Shown here one piece after another: positions 8,632 through 17,657 of a stretch of 64,000 bases of DNA. Where the stretch lies: positions 744,001 through 808,000 of the forward strand of contig NZ_JAKJHW010000001.1 of the NCBI RefSeq assembly GCF_021646685.1, read 5' to 3'. The notes under the pieces were generated by a model. It saw nothing but the letters and a program-made list of their open reading frames with translations. It made no database searches and was not told where the DNA came from. The DNA comes from Pseudalkalibacillus salsuginis (GTDB lineage: Bacteria; Bacillota; Bacilli; Bacillales; Fictibacillaceae). The first letter of the stretch is position 1. Each line of letters starts with the position of its first letter. The position numbers and the translations under genes were made by a program.

Positions 8632-8802
8632 TCCTTATGGCAGGTCTCCTGGCTCGGCTTCATCAATTCTATAACCCCTTCCCATTTCTTCATGAAACAG
8701 TGGCATGTTCTAGAACCTCAACCTCACAGTGGCGGGACCGCACCGGACTCTCACCGGCTTCCCTTTTAAGGACTGATCAGAAACATCAGCCCACCATAAA
8801 GC
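8632..8802 (-). promoter_or_regulatory. Cobalamin (adenosylcobalamin) riboswitch
   Basis: The minus strand contains the conserved core GGAAGCCGGTGAGAGTCCGG, then GCGGTCCCGCCACTGTGAGG, and the B12 box AGCCAGGAGACCTGCC, in the correct order. A hairpin GATGTTTCTGATCAG follows the 5' GGGCTGATG. A TATAAT hexamer lies just upstream (about 8817). Downstream, TTCCTA/TAGGAG can sequester the ribosome site of an 18-codon ORF. No cobalamin-related gene follows in this window. Confidence 0.93.
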
Positions 8803-8837
8803 AACATATGAAATTATACCCCATCATTATAGCATAT

Positions 8838-8874
8838 AAAAAAGGATCGACCTCTAAGTGAAGTCAATCCTTTT
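8838..8874. terminator. leuS terminator
   Basis: AAAAGGATTGACTTC / GAGGTCGATCCTTTTTT (minus strand) forms a long stem followed by T residues immediately after leuS. It is near-symmetric and could work both ways. Confidence 0.8.
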
Positions 8875-8882
8875 CATTTAGA

Positions 8883-11300
8883 TTAGTTTGCGACGATATT
8901 AACTAATTTTCCTGGTACTGCAATGACTTTACGTACTGTTTTCCCATCGATGTTTTCTTTTACTTTACTGTCTGCCAATGCAATTTCTTCCAATTGGTCT
9001 TTATCCGCCTCCGTCGGAACCATCAGTTTCGCCCTGACTTTACCATTGATTTGAACGACGATCTCAACTTCATTTTCCGTCAATTTCGCCTCATCGAACG
9101 CTGGCCAGCTAGAATACGTGATTGTCTCTGTATGGCCAAGCTTCTCCCAAATCTCCTCAGCAATGTGTGGCGCTACCGGGGCCAATAACTGGATGAATCC
9201 TTCCATCAGCGGTTTCGGCAATACATCTTGTTTATATGCTTCATTGATGAAAACCATCATTTGTGAGATACCGACATTGAAGCGTAATTCCGCGAAGTCT
9301 TCAGAAACTTTTTTCACGGTCTGATGATAGACACGTTCAAAATTTTCATTCGGCTCAACGTCCTGGATTTTTCCTGTAAGTGAGCCATCATCTTCGACAA
9401 ATAGACGCCAGATACGGTCCAAGAAACGACGGGAGCCATCTAATCCATTTTCCGACCAGGCGATACTTGCATCAAGCGGTCCCATGAACATCTCGTATAG
9501 GCGTAACGTGTCGCCCCCATGTGTCTTCACAACTTCATCCGGATTGACAACATTTCCTTTTGACTTGCTCATCTTCTCATTATTTTCCCCAAGAATCATT
9601 CCTTGGTTGTAAAGACGTTGGAACGGCTCTTTCGTCGGAACGACACCAACATCGTACAAAACCTTATGCCAGAAGCGAGCATACAACAAGTGAAGGACGG
9701 CGTGCTCAGCACCACCGATATAAAGGTCGACTGGGAGCCAGTGCTTCAACTTCTCTTCTGAAGCAAGCTGTTCGTTGTTATCAGGATCGATGTAACGAAG
9801 ATAATACCAACAGCTTCCCGCCCATTGCGGCATTGTGTTCGTTTCACGGCGACCTTTTTTACCTGTTTCAGGATCGATGACATTCACCCACTCTTGAATG
9901 TTCGCAAGTGGTGACTCACCTGTTCCGGAAGGCTTGATATTGTCTGTTTTCGGTAGTGTCAATGGAAGTTCTGCCTCTGGGACCGCACTGCTTGTGCCGT
10001 CTTCCCAATGGATGATTGGGATCGGTTCACCCCAATAACGCTGACGACTGAACAACCAGTCACGAAGACGATAGGTGATTTTCTTCTCGCCTTTACCCTT
10101 TTCTTCAAGCCATTGGAGCATTTTTGTGATGGCTTCTTCTTTACCCAATCCATTTAAAAAGTCTGAGTTCACAAGCTCTCCGTCTTCGGTATAAGCTTCT
10201 TTCGTAACATCTCCACCTTTGACGACTTCAACGATCGGAAGTTCGAATTTTTTAGCGAACTCGTAGTCCCGTTCGTCGTGGGCCGGTACCGCCATGATCG
10301 CCCCTGTTCCATAGCTTGCTAATACGTAATCTGCAATCCAGACCGGGATCTTTTCACCATTCACTGGATTGATCGCATAAGCGCCTGTAAAGACTCCTGT
10401 CTTTTCCTTGGCAAGCTCAGTACGTTCCAGGTCACTCTTCGTTTCGATTTCTTTTTTATAAACTTCAACCGCATTCCTTTGCCCAGTTGTCGTGATTTCG
10501 TCAACATAGGTATGTTCTGGCGCCAAAACCATATAGGTTGCACCGAACAATGTGTCAGGGCGGGTCGTAAAGACTGTTACCGCTTTATCATGGCCGTCAA
10601 AGATAAACGTGATTTCCGCACCTTCAGAACGGCCGATCCAGTTGCGTTGCATCTCCTTCAGGCTCTCAGGCCAATCAAGGCCCTTAAGATCCTCCAATAA
10701 ACGATCGGCATACGCTGTGATCTTCAACATCCACTGTTTCATCGGCTTACGGATGACTGGGTGCCCACCTCGCTCACTTTTACCATCAATAACTTCCTCG
10801 TTCGCAAGAACCGTCCCCAATGCAGGACACCAGTTGACAGGCACCTCATCAACGTATGCAAGCCCTTTTTTATAAAGCTGTAAAAAGATCCATTGCGTCC
10901 ACTTGTAGTAATTCGGATCGGTCGTATTTACTTCACGATCCCAATCATAAGAAAATCCAAGCTCTTTGATCTGCCTGCGAAACGTATTGATGTTCTGTTC
11001 CGTGAATTCAGCCGGATCATTTCCTGTATCCAACGCATATTGCTCTGCTGGAAGACCGAATGCATCCCAACCAATCGGATGGAGGACATTGTATCCTTGC
11101 ATCCGTTTCATACGAGCGACGATATCAGTCGCCGTGTAACCCTCCGGATGCCCTACGTGCAGGCCTGCCCCGGATGGATACGGAAACATATCCAACGCGT
11201 AAAACTTCTTCTTCCCAGGTTCAAATTCAGTTTTGAACGTTTTGTTTTCTTCCCAATAGGATTGCCATTTACGTTCAATTTGTGTGTGGTCAAAAGCCAT
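8883..11300 (-). CDS. leuS: Leucyl-tRNA synthetase
   Basis: A class I aminoacyl-tRNA synthetase of 805 residues that charges tRNA-Leu. The HIGH signature is [15 protein letters not shown] (residues about 40-54), the CP1 editing domain contains [19 protein letters not shown] and the conserved [15 protein letters not shown], and [14 protein letters not shown] is the KMSKS loop near residue 575. The C-terminal [10 protein letters not shown] is typical. I prefer the ATG at 11300 (MAFDHTQIE) over the outer ATG at 11315 because GGGAG lies 8 bases upstream. Expression is controlled by a leucine T-box about 700 bases upstream. Confidence 0.97.
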   Translation of the reverse strand: MAFDHTQIERKWQSYWEENKTFKTEFEPGKKKFYALDMFPYPSGAGLHVGHPEGYTATDIVARMKRMQGYNVLHPIGWDAFGLPAEQYALDTGNDPAEFTEQNINTFRRQIKELGFSYDWDREVNTTDPNYYKWTQWIFLQLYKKGLAYVDEVPVNWCPALGTVLANEEVIDGKSERGGHPVIRKPMKQWMLKITAYADRLLEDLKGLDWPESLKEMQRNWIGRSEGAEITFIFDGHDKAVTVFTTRPDTLFGATYMVLAPEHTYVDEITTTGQRNAVEVYKKEIETKSDLERTELAKEKTGVFTGAYAINPVNGEKIPVWIADYVLASYGTGAIMAVPAHDERDYEFAKKFELPIVEVVKGGDVTKEAYTEDGELVNSDFLNGLGKEEAITKMLQWLEEKGKGEKKITYRLRDWLFSRQRYWGEPIPIIHWEDGTSSAVPEAELPLTLPKTDNIKPSGTGESPLANIQEWVNVIDPETGKKGRRETNTMPQWAGSCWYYLRYIDPDNNEQLASEEKLKHWLPVDLYIGGAEHAVLHLLYARFWHKVLYDVGVVPTKEPFQRLYNQGMILGENNEKMSKSKGNVVNPDEVVKTHGGDTLRLYEMFMGPLDASIAWSENGLDGSRRFLDRIWRLFVEDDGSLTGKIQDVEPNENFERVYHQTVKKVSEDFAELRFNVGISQMMVFINEAYKQDVLPKPLMEGFIQLLAPVAPHIAEEIWEKLGHTETITYSSWPAFDEAKLTENEVEIVVQINGKVRAKLMVPTEADKDQLEEIALADSKVKENIDGKTVRKVIAVPGKLVNIVAN

Positions 11301-11605
11301 GACTGCCACTCCCATTCCTTCTTCAAATTTAAGTATAAATTTCTCTGTAGTTCTGAATATTTGAAAGCGCCGAGCACCTGATTAAAACATTTCATCCTTT
11401 ATGGTTTAAGAATAAAGCATGAATAGAATCTAAGTTTGAATCGAGAAGGTTTTGTAACGCCTGTTTCTTAGACAGGATAATCACGCCGTTTTTCAAATAA
11501 ACACGCTAAATCTGTCATTATTCACGCCAAACAGGACGATCTTACTATCCTGAACCACTGCTCATTTTCACAGCATCTCCTAGCTCCACTTTCAATTTAA
11601 AGAAA

Positions 11606-11988
11606 GAGGAACAAGACAACGCTGAGATCAGAAACTAATCTCCCAAATAAACTGGTGGTTTAGTAACAAGAAGTTCAATGCAACGATGTTACGAGGATCG
11701 CAGCGTAGTTAATCCTACGTGAGAACCGGAGTTACGAGTTAACGAAGATTCTTGTTTGTCGCCAGAATCTTTAGGAAAGAGTAGCGATGAGGTCAAGGAG
11801 TCGCAGTTCCGAGGACCAGAGTTTAGTCAAGCTAAATGAGGACCGGAGGAACAAGACAACGCTGAGATCAAAAGCTAATCTCCCAAATAAACTGGTGGTT
11901 TAGAAACAAGAAGTTCAAGGCAACGATGTTACGAGGATCGCAGCGTAGTTAATCCTACGTGAGAACCGGAGTAACGAGTTAACGAAGA
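11606..11988. repeat. Structured direct repeat in the leuS leader region
   Basis: Two nearly identical ~143-bp copies (11606-11748 and 11846-11988) are offset by exactly 240 bp. A diverged third partial copy lies between them (about 11800-11852). Helices are visible: GAGAT..ATCTC, a five-base helix GTTAC/GTAAC and a hairpin CGTAG/CTACG. In the middle copy the last two become GTTCC/GGAAC and TTTAG/CTAAA, keeping the pairing. AACAAGAA near 11664 can also pair with TTCTTGTT at 11749. No ORF of note is present, and 11316-11605 shows nothing else. Confidence 0.8.
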
Positions 11989-12017
11989 AATTCGCCGTTA
12001 ATGAATCACCAGAAATA

Positions 12018-12289
12018 TTAAAACCTCCCGCCACTGATTTTGTATAACATCAGGGACGAGAGGTTGGATACACATAACCTTCCCGCGGTACCACCCGCAT
12101 TAGTGCAACAATCGCACTCACTCTAGCTCCTTATCGCGGAGGGACGACAAACGCTACTTGGGTTCACGTTTATGGCTCTGAGGCGAGTTCAAATAACTTC
12201 CGGGTTGGCTTTTCACCTGCCGCCAACTCTCTTGGTCCGTGTACTATTTTACTATTCCTCTTCTTCGCCTTGAATTTGTGAAGAATTTA
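12018..12289 (-). promoter_or_regulatory. T-box riboswitch (leucine) with terminator
   Basis: The minus strand carries the T-box sequence GGGTGGTACCGCG (about 12083-12097), the stem I AG-bulge/loop region AGAGAGTTGG..GCAGGTGAAAAGCCAAC and the specifier context TTGAACTCGCC, where CTC (12185-12187) is a Leu codon. The terminator stem ACCTCTCGTCCC..GGCGGGAGGTTTT ends near 12022. This senses uncharged tRNA-Leu and controls leuS downstream. Confidence 0.93.
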
Positions 12290-12295
12290 ATTTGT

Positions 12296-12324
12296 ATTGT
12301 ATTCAGATTTTCATAAATTGTCAA
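12296..12324 (-). promoter_or_regulatory. Sigma-A promoter of the leuS T-box transcript
   Basis: TTGACA (12319-12324) and TACAAT (12296-12301) on the minus strand are separated by 17 bases and lie immediately upstream of the T-box leader. Confidence 0.85.
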
Positions 12325-12374
12325 GCTGTTTTGTGAAATTAGGTTGATATCATGATGGACTTTTTTCCCGATTT

Positions 12375-12920
12375 TTATACGAAAAATCGATCCACCATCT
12401 TTTTGTAGGTGTAAAAGAATTCGGGTATTTCTTCCTGATCCAGGCCCTCTAATGCATTGGCCGCGACACTTCGATAATACCAGCTTTGCTTCTGTTTATC
12501 ACCCTTGAATTTGTTCCATATATCATCCCCATCTTGCTCAAAAGATTCCTTCAGGCTTTCAAAATTATCGAGTTTATCAGCAATGATCAATGCTTTCACT
12601 TCCAGAGGGGCTGTACGGATGGCCTCGACGGTATGCTGCTTTCGTTCGGGCCATGTTTTCGACTTATCTTCCGTATTTTCTCTAACTAGATCTGTAACAT
12701 TTTTCCCGAAGGCTTTTTCGATATCTATAAAATCCAAGTCTGTATCTTCTATCGTGTCATGCAGATAACCTGCAATGATAACGTCTTCCGGAAAACCTGC
12801 CTCCTTTAATATATTCGCTACTGCGATCGGATGGACAATGTACGGTTCTCCGGATAACTTGCGAACCTGTCCTTCATGGGCTTTTAAAGCAAGTTGTTCA
12901 GCCATCTCAATCCTTTTCAT
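12375..12920 (-). CDS. Small HD-domain phosphohydrolase, (p)ppGpp hydrolase-like
   Basis: A 181-residue HD-family protein. Metal-binding residues are visible in KAHEGQVRKLSGEPYIVHP and in AGYLHDTIEDTDLDF (the HD pair with the following ED), and the later LIIADKLDNFES resembles the C-terminal metal Asp. This arrangement is that of the SpoT/RelA hydrolase domain as a stand-alone protein. The substrate could be (p)ppGpp or another nucleotide. The start codon lies 3 bases from the end of the upstream PAP2 gene, so they are probably co-transcribed. Confidence 0.82.
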   Translation of the reverse strand: MKRIEMAEQLALKAHEGQVRKLSGEPYIVHPIAVANILKEAGFPEDVIIAGYLHDTIEDTDLDFIDIEKAFGKNVTDLVRENTEDKSKTWPERKQHTVEAIRTAPLEVKALIIADKLDNFESLKESFEQDGDDIWNKFKGDKQKQSWYYRSVAANALEGLDQEEIPEFFYTYKKMVDRFFV

Positions 12921-12923
12921 CTC

Positions 12924-13586
12924 TCATCCCCCTGTATCGTTCTCTCGCTTATCCGTCAAACCTTTCAAGAATACAATTGTAAGGATAAGCCAAATACCCC
13001 CAGCGGCAAAGCCTGCTATCACATCACTCGGGAAGTGGACACCTAAGTATACACGACTGAAACCGATCAGGAAAACAAGTGTCCATGTAGCCATAAGTGC
13101 ATATCCTGCCTGCTTCCCTTTCTTCCTTAAGTAAGTCCAGAGTAAGTAACCTAAAAAACCGATGAATGCAGCGGAGTTCATCGCATGTCCGCTTGGAAAG
13201 CTTAGACCGCTAACATCAAGTAGCGGATTTTCATCCGGTCGTGCCCGGTTATATCCTTTTTTCAAAAACCGGTTCATTGCCCGTACCCCAATCAAGTTAA
13301 AGACGAGGACCAGCGAAAGTTTGATCTTCTTATTGACTAGAAAATACGTACCTAAGACAATCAGAAGCGGAATGGATACGAAAGCAGAGCCTACATACGT
13401 CATAAAAATGAAGAAGTTATTCAATAAGTCTGATCGAAGTAACCATACTTGTTTCATGACCATAAAATCAAAACGCGTCAAAGTATCATGAAAAAATCCC
13501 AACGTAATAAAAAGAATGAGCAAAAGTCCAGTCCATAAGGCGTATCTGTTCAAACTAAACGTATGAACGATCGAGCTTTTTTCCAA
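12924..13586 (-). CDS. PAP2-family membrane phosphatase
   Basis: A 220-residue membrane protein with about six hydrophobic segments. All three PAP2 motifs are present: KKGYNRARP (motif 1), FPSGHAMNS (motif 2) and SRVYLGVHFPSDVIAG (motif 3), with the catalytic His. Likely substrates are lipid phosphates such as undecaprenyl pyrophosphate or phosphatidylglycerol phosphate. The start is TTG. It shares an operon with the HD-domain gene. The 13587-13855 gap upstream shows no clear gene. Confidence 0.88.
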   Translation of the reverse strand: MEKSSIVHTFSLNRYALWTGLLLILFITLGFFHDTLTRFDFMVMKQVWLLRSDLLNNFFIFMTYVGSAFVSIPLLIVLGTYFLVNKKIKLSLVLVFNLIGVRAMNRFLKKGYNRARPDENPLLDVSGLSFPSGHAMNSAAFIGFLGYLLWTYLRKKGKQAGYALMATWTLVFLIGFSRVYLGVHFPSDVIAGFAAGGIWLILTIVFLKGLTDKRENDTGG

Positions 13587-13855
13587 TACAGGCTCACTCC
13601 TCTCCGCTTCTTATTGTATTTCACGTTTAGGACAAATATTATGCATAAAAAAAAGGAAAGGCCATCCTAAGAAGAAAGACGGCACCCACCACAATTGATA
13701 CTTTATTTTCCAGATAGATTTCCAAAAAAATTGTATTTCTTTTTACGAATAATTGTTTTTCCTCGATGTGGACCATGTTCTCATTCCCATTTGGCGGCTA
13801 CGTATCCAACATGCTAAAATGCTGAGTATAAATATGAATCAGGAAAGGGACAATC

Positions 13856-14827
13856 ATGTCTGCAAAAACAACTGTTCCTCCTCATTTCGGGGATAAACGA
13901 TACTATACTTGGAATAAACACCTTAAAGAATATTTTGGTGAAAAAATCATCAAAATTCCGATCGACGGTGGTTTCGACTGTCCGAATCGTGATGGTAAAG
14001 TCGCTTCTGGCGGGTGTACATTCTGTTCGCAAAGCGGTTCAGGTGATTTTGCCGGAAACCGTAGGGACGATCTCCTTAAACAGTTCAACACGGTTAAGGA
14101 ACGTATGCATAAAAAGTGGAAGAAGGGTAAATACCTCGGCTATTTCCAGGCCTTTTCAAATACGTATGCCCCTGTAGAGGAACTACGCGATAAATTCGAA
14201 ATCATTTTATCACAAGAGGGTGTTGTCGGTCTTGCAATCGCGACGAGGCCAGATTGCCTGCCGGATGATGTCGTAGAATATTTGGCAGAGCTGAATGAAC
14301 GGACCTATCTCTGGGTGGAGCTCGGCCTTCAAACGGTTCATGAAAAAACGGCTGAGCTTATCAACCGTGCACACGATTACCAGTGTTATGTAGACGGTGT
14401 GAATAAACTTCGAAAGCACGGAATTCGGGTATGCTGCCACATCATTAACGGACTCCCCCAAGAAACGCCTGAAATGATGATGGGAACTGCACGAGAGGTG
14501 GCAAAACTGGATGTACAGGGCATCAAGATTCATCTCTTACACTTGTTAAAAAAGACACCAATGGTAAAGCAGTACGAGAAGGGTTTGGTAGAATTCCTGG
14601 ATTTTGATACGTATGTCAATCTCGTCTGTGATCAATTGGAAGTCCTTCCTCCTGATACAATGGTCCATCGGCTGACTGGCGACGGTCCAGCCGAGCTTTT
14701 GATTGGACCAATGTGGAGCATGAACAAATGGAACGTCCTCAACTCGATCGAAGCGGAACTGGAACGGCGTGACAGCTATCAAGGGAAGTATTATCAGGGT
14801 TCCGAGGTGTCAACACGATGGATTTGA
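13856..14827 (+). CDS. ytqA: TIGR01212-family radical SAM protein (YtqA)
   Basis: A 323-residue radical SAM enzyme. The cluster-binding cysteines lie in DCPNRDGKVASGGCTFC (C-x11-C-x2-C, residues about 42-58), the spacing used by the Elp3-like YtqA/YhcC group. The barrel follows with GLAIATRPDCLPDDV and LWVELGLQT. It overlaps ytqB by 10 bases, indicating translational coupling. As YtqB is now known to methylate the wobble uridine (MnmM), YtqA very probably acts on the same cmnm5/nm5 tRNA side chain, which remains an inference here. Confidence 0.9.
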   Translation: MSAKTTVPPHFGDKRYYTWNKHLKEYFGEKIIKIPIDGGFDCPNRDGKVASGGCTFCSQSGSGDFAGNRRDDLLKQFNTVKERMHKKWKKGKYLGYFQAFSNTYAPVEELRDKFEIILSQEGVVGLAIATRPDCLPDDVVEYLAELNERTYLWVELGLQTVHEKTAELINRAHDYQCYVDGVNKLRKHGIRVCCHIINGLPQETPEMMMGTAREVAKLDVQGIKIHLLHLLKKTPMVKQYEKGLVEFLDFDTYVNLVCDQLEVLPPDTMVHRLTGDGPAELLIGPMWSMNKWNVLNSIEAELERRDSYQGKYYQGSEVSTRWI

Positions 14828-15393
14828 GCCGGGTATTGCCATTCGCAAAAGAATTGTTGGAAAAAGTGGTTGAATCTGGAGGGATTGCAGTAGATGCCAC
14901 TGTCGGTAACGGACATGACACACAATTTTTAGCTGAACGGGTCGGAGAAAACGGTTTCGTCTATGGATTCGATATCCAGAAGGATGCGATTGACGCGACA
15001 AGGAAAAGGTTGCAGGAAGAGGGTTTGGATACCCGTGTCCGCTTATTTCAGGAAAGCCATGCTCATATCAAAGAATACGTCGATCTAACTCACCATGGTA
15101 CTGTCCAGGCAGCTGTTTTCAACCTCGGCTACTTGCCAGGAAGTGATAAATCAGTCATTACAAAGCCTGGTTCAACTATTACTGCAATCGAGGGGTTGCT
15201 GGACATTTTGATGCAAGGGGGGCTCATTGTCCTTGTTGTTTATTATGGACATGTCGGCGGACAAGAGGAAAAAGATGAATTGATGAATTATTTACAAGGT
15301 ATGGACCAGTCCAAGGCACATGTGATTCAATATCAATTCCTTAATCAAAAAAACAATCCACCATTTGTGTTAGCAGTTGAAAAGAAGAAGTGA
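14818..15393 (+). CDS. ytqB: tRNA nm5(s2)U34 methyltransferase MnmM (YtqB)
   Basis: A 191-residue class I SAM-dependent methyltransferase. The SAM-binding motif I is VDATVGNGHDTQFLA, followed by the acidic strand FVYGFDIQKDAI and the substrate-proximal NLGYLPGSDKSV. YtqB of B. subtilis and S. aureus is the methyltransferase completing mnm5s2U34 in tRNA. The gene overlaps ytqA (ATGGATTTGA), as in other bacilli, and is followed by a terminator. Confidence 0.88.
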   Translation: MDLSRVLPFAKELLEKVVESGGIAVDATVGNGHDTQFLAERVGENGFVYGFDIQKDAIDATRKRLQEEGLDTRVRLFQESHAHIKEYVDLTHHGTVQAAVFNLGYLPGSDKSVITKPGSTITAIEGLLDILMQGGLIVLVVYYGHVGGQEEKDELMNYLQGMDQSKAHVIQYQFLNQKNNPPFVLAVEKKK

Positions 15394-15401
15394 TTTTGTG
15401 A

Positions 15402-15441
15402 AAAATGAGGCTGAATCTATTTTTCCGGCCTCGTTTTGTTC
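15402..15441 (+). terminator. Terminator of ytqAB
   Basis: AATGAGGC..GCCTCGTTTTGTTCC forms a short stem followed by T residues, 10 bases past the ytqB stop. Confidence 0.6.
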
Positions 15442-15527
15442 CGTTTTTATAGGAAAGCACCTTCTAAAAGACTAAATTAAAATGCAGAAACCCTTTCTTA
15501 TAGTGCCCGAAGATTTTTGACTGAAAG

Positions 15528-15625
15528 GATTATCCCTACAACTCGGGTATCTAACACTACAATTTTAAAATTATCTTAACAACTCGGAAATTATCCCGAC
15601 AACTCAGGATTTATCTCTAAAACTC
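15528..15625. repeat. Degenerate short tandem repeat, ~22-bp period
   Basis: Four to five degenerate units of the form TTATCCCGACAACTCGG (for example TTATCTTAACAACTCGG, TTATCCCGACAACTCAG, TTTATCTCTAAAACTC) between two convergent operons. No coding potential is seen. Confidence 0.6.
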
Positions 15626-15642
15626 CTTTTGACTTCTGAATT

Positions 15643-15676
15643 CCACAAAAAACCACACCAGTGATTCCTGATGTGG
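15643..15676 (-). terminator. Terminator of ytpAB
   Basis: Minus strand GCCACATCAG-GAAT-CACTGGTGTGG followed by TTTTTTG, 13 bases beyond the ytpB stop. Confidence 0.8.
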
Positions 15677-15688
15677 CACTCAACCTTC

Positions 15689-16756
15689 TCATGCTTTCAC
15701 TTTTCGGTAGATCCAGCTGTTCCAATAAAAGTAGTAGGCTGACATTCCCCCTGCTCGCATCAGTTTTTTCAAGACATCTTGGACATCCCGTTGTCTTTTC
15801 ACCTTAGCATCTGTCGAATAGATTCCCAGCAGTCCTCTTGTAATCAAGGCATGGAATTTAGAATGAGGAAGGTCTTTTGCGGACCGGTCGGCCATCTTGA
15901 AAAAGTGCAATAGACGGTCAATCATCCGATCCTGGCTTTCATAATAGAAACAGAAATTGAGATCGCCCCCATTCTTGTCTTCCTCTTGATCGATCAAATA
16001 ATCCATCATGATATGAAGCCCCTGGATCCAAGGAAAATATCCTTCTTTTACTTTATGGACTACTTCAGGGTCCACTTCACCATTAGAGGCATATGAAACA
16101 AGACAAAAAATCCCTAGTGTCGAACCTGCACAAGCAGAAAATTCATACCAGCTCATGGCTGGAAGCTTCCTTTCGTTCTCAGAAAACCACCGCTTAAGAC
16201 GGGGGACTCTTTCTTCATGGATGACATGTTTATGTATCTGCAAATTGCAATAGTGCTCCGCCAACTCGATCAACCCAGAATGGATCTGTGTGAAACCAGG
16301 CAGTTGATCAAGTACTTTCTGACAGGTAAGCACAAGATCATGCAGATATCCACCATCATCCTGGTCCTCACGGAGTCTATAATAATTCTCAAGTGCCACA
16401 CCTGGTGTTAAGGCATGCCTCATCGATTTGTGAAGCATCCTGAAATCCTCGGGATCAAGTGACGTACTCCGGTCACACAAGTTATCCAGGTAATCACTGA
16501 TCGTCTGATAGGCGACAATGAATCGGATCACTTCTTTCCGCCGGTCTGGATACAGCGCGAGCAAGGCATAGATCGAACCGCCCTCACAATGGAACGTCTT
16601 CGAATCGATACTTGCGATCGCCTGAGTCCTTAACTCTTCATTCGGGATATATTCAGCTTTTTTCCGCCATAAATCCAACTCCCGATGGACATTCGGGATG
16701 ATTTCTTTATAAATCCGCATCATCAACGACCATGGCTGTGAAGGGACGTCGTTCAT
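15689..16756 (-). CDS. ytpB: Tetraprenyl-beta-curcumene synthase (YtpB, DUF2600)
   Basis: A 355-residue all-alpha protein of the DUF2600 family. YtpB cyclises C35 heptaprenyl diphosphate to tetraprenyl-beta-curcumene, a precursor of bacillar sesquarterpenes. The conserved N-terminal block KTFHCEGGSIYALLALYP and the Asp-rich QTISDYLDNLCDR near residue 90, plus MDYLIDQEEDKNGGD near residue 250, supply likely diphosphate/Mg ligands. It lies 4 bases behind ytpA on the same strand, as in B. subtilis. Confidence 0.92.
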   Translation of the reverse strand: MNDVPSQPWSLMMRIYKEIIPNVHRELDLWRKKAEYIPNEELRTQAIASIDSKTFHCEGGSIYALLALYPDRRKEVIRFIVAYQTISDYLDNLCDRSTSLDPEDFRMLHKSMRHALTPGVALENYYRLREDQDDGGYLHDLVLTCQKVLDQLPGFTQIHSGLIELAEHYCNLQIHKHVIHEERVPRLKRWFSENERKLPAMSWYEFSACAGSTLGIFCLVSYASNGEVDPEVVHKVKEGYFPWIQGLHIMMDYLIDQEEDKNGGDLNFCFYYESQDRMIDRLLHFFKMADRSAKDLPHSKFHALITRGLLGIYSTDAKVKRQRDVQDVLKKLMRAGGMSAYYFYWNSWIYRKVKA

Positions 16757-16760
16757 ACTT

Positions 16761-17624
16761 TCACTCCTTTTGAAGATTCTCTTCGAAGGTTAATAATAAA
16801 TTGACAAATTGCGAGACATATTGGAATACTTGATCTCGTTCCGGATCATTGAGGATCTCATGGTAAAGCTCTGGCCACTCTTTATAGGACTTTTCCATCA
16901 AATTCAATTTATTGAACCAGCTCCTTACACTTTCTTTGTCGACGATCAAGTCATTTCCTGCTTGCAGGACCAAAAGGGGGACGTCTGGAAATTGACCGAC
17001 TGACCGATGGGCGATTTTGATTGAATTCATCAACTCCCTGTACCAGCGTATGGACACTTTCTTTACATAGAAAACATCCTCTATATCTTTTTCAATCCGT
17101 TCTTTTGATCTTGTCGCTTTCCCGAATCCTCTATGCGAGGTTAACCGTAAAGTAGGATATACACGATTGATCACCCTCGATAAGGCATCAACAGGTTTCG
17201 GGGGTTGGTAGACAATTCCAAGACAAGGTGATGAGAGAATCACAGCGTTTACAGGCAATTCTTTTTCTGTAAGTGCACGAATGACTGCAAGACCGCCCAT
17301 ACTATGCCCGAATAAAAAAACAGGCAGCTCGAATTGACTTGCAGATTCCACCCATTTTTCAATCGTATCTATATATTCGTTAAACGAATAGATATGTCCT
17401 CTGTTCCTGCGGGTAGCTCCCTGCCCAGGGAGGTCACCCATGACCACATGAAAACCATTTGCAACCCATTGTGAACAAAGCCACTTGTATCTTCCATGAT
17501 GTTCTCCAGCGCCATGGACCATCACGATTACTGCTTTTGCATGTTCAGCTTCCCAGATCCACAAAGACAACTCCCCCTTTTCTTCTACTCTATAATTTGC
17601 TAAACTGCAAGTGATTTCATACAA
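16761..17624 (-). CDS. ytpA: Alpha/beta hydrolase, lysophospholipase-like (YtpA)
   Basis: A 287-residue serine hydrolase of the monoacylglycerol lipase/lysophospholipase type. The nucleophile elbow is FGHSMGGLAV (about residue 100), the oxyanion region is VMVHGAGEHHGRY, and the Asp/His pair lies in AGNDLIVDKES and ELYHEILNDPERD. In B. subtilis YtpA makes the lysophospholipid bacilysocin. It forms a two-gene operon with ytpB and is divergent from ytoA. Confidence 0.88.
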   Translation of the reverse strand: MYEITCSLANYRVEEKGELSLWIWEAEHAKAVIVMVHGAGEHHGRYKWLCSQWVANGFHVVMGDLPGQGATRRNRGHIYSFNEYIDTIEKWVESASQFELPVFLFGHSMGGLAVIRALTEKELPVNAVILSSPCLGIVYQPPKPVDALSRVINRVYPTLRLTSHRGFGKATRSKERIEKDIEDVFYVKKVSIRWYRELMNSIKIAHRSVGQFPDVPLLVLQAGNDLIVDKESVRSWFNKLNLMEKSYKEWPELYHEILNDPERDQVFQYVSQFVNLLLTFEENLQKE

Positions 17625-17657
17625 AATATGTATTCATAAAAGAAAGAGGATGATACC

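Noticed and set aside
8883-11300. Several 60-160 codon ORFs antisense to leuS
   Set aside because: They follow the codon structure of leuS in other frames, lack ribosome sites and show no domain.
11606-11988. Identity with the Rfam Bacillaceae-1 RNA motif
   Set aside because: One loop contains AATCCT, similar to that motif's loop consensus, but the middle copy does not, and the rRNA-operon context is absent. A covariance-model search would be needed.
13630-13800. Possible short minus-strand membrane ORF (WWVPSFFLGWPFLFF)
   Set aside because: No start codon with a ribosome site in the correct frame, and the frame is short.
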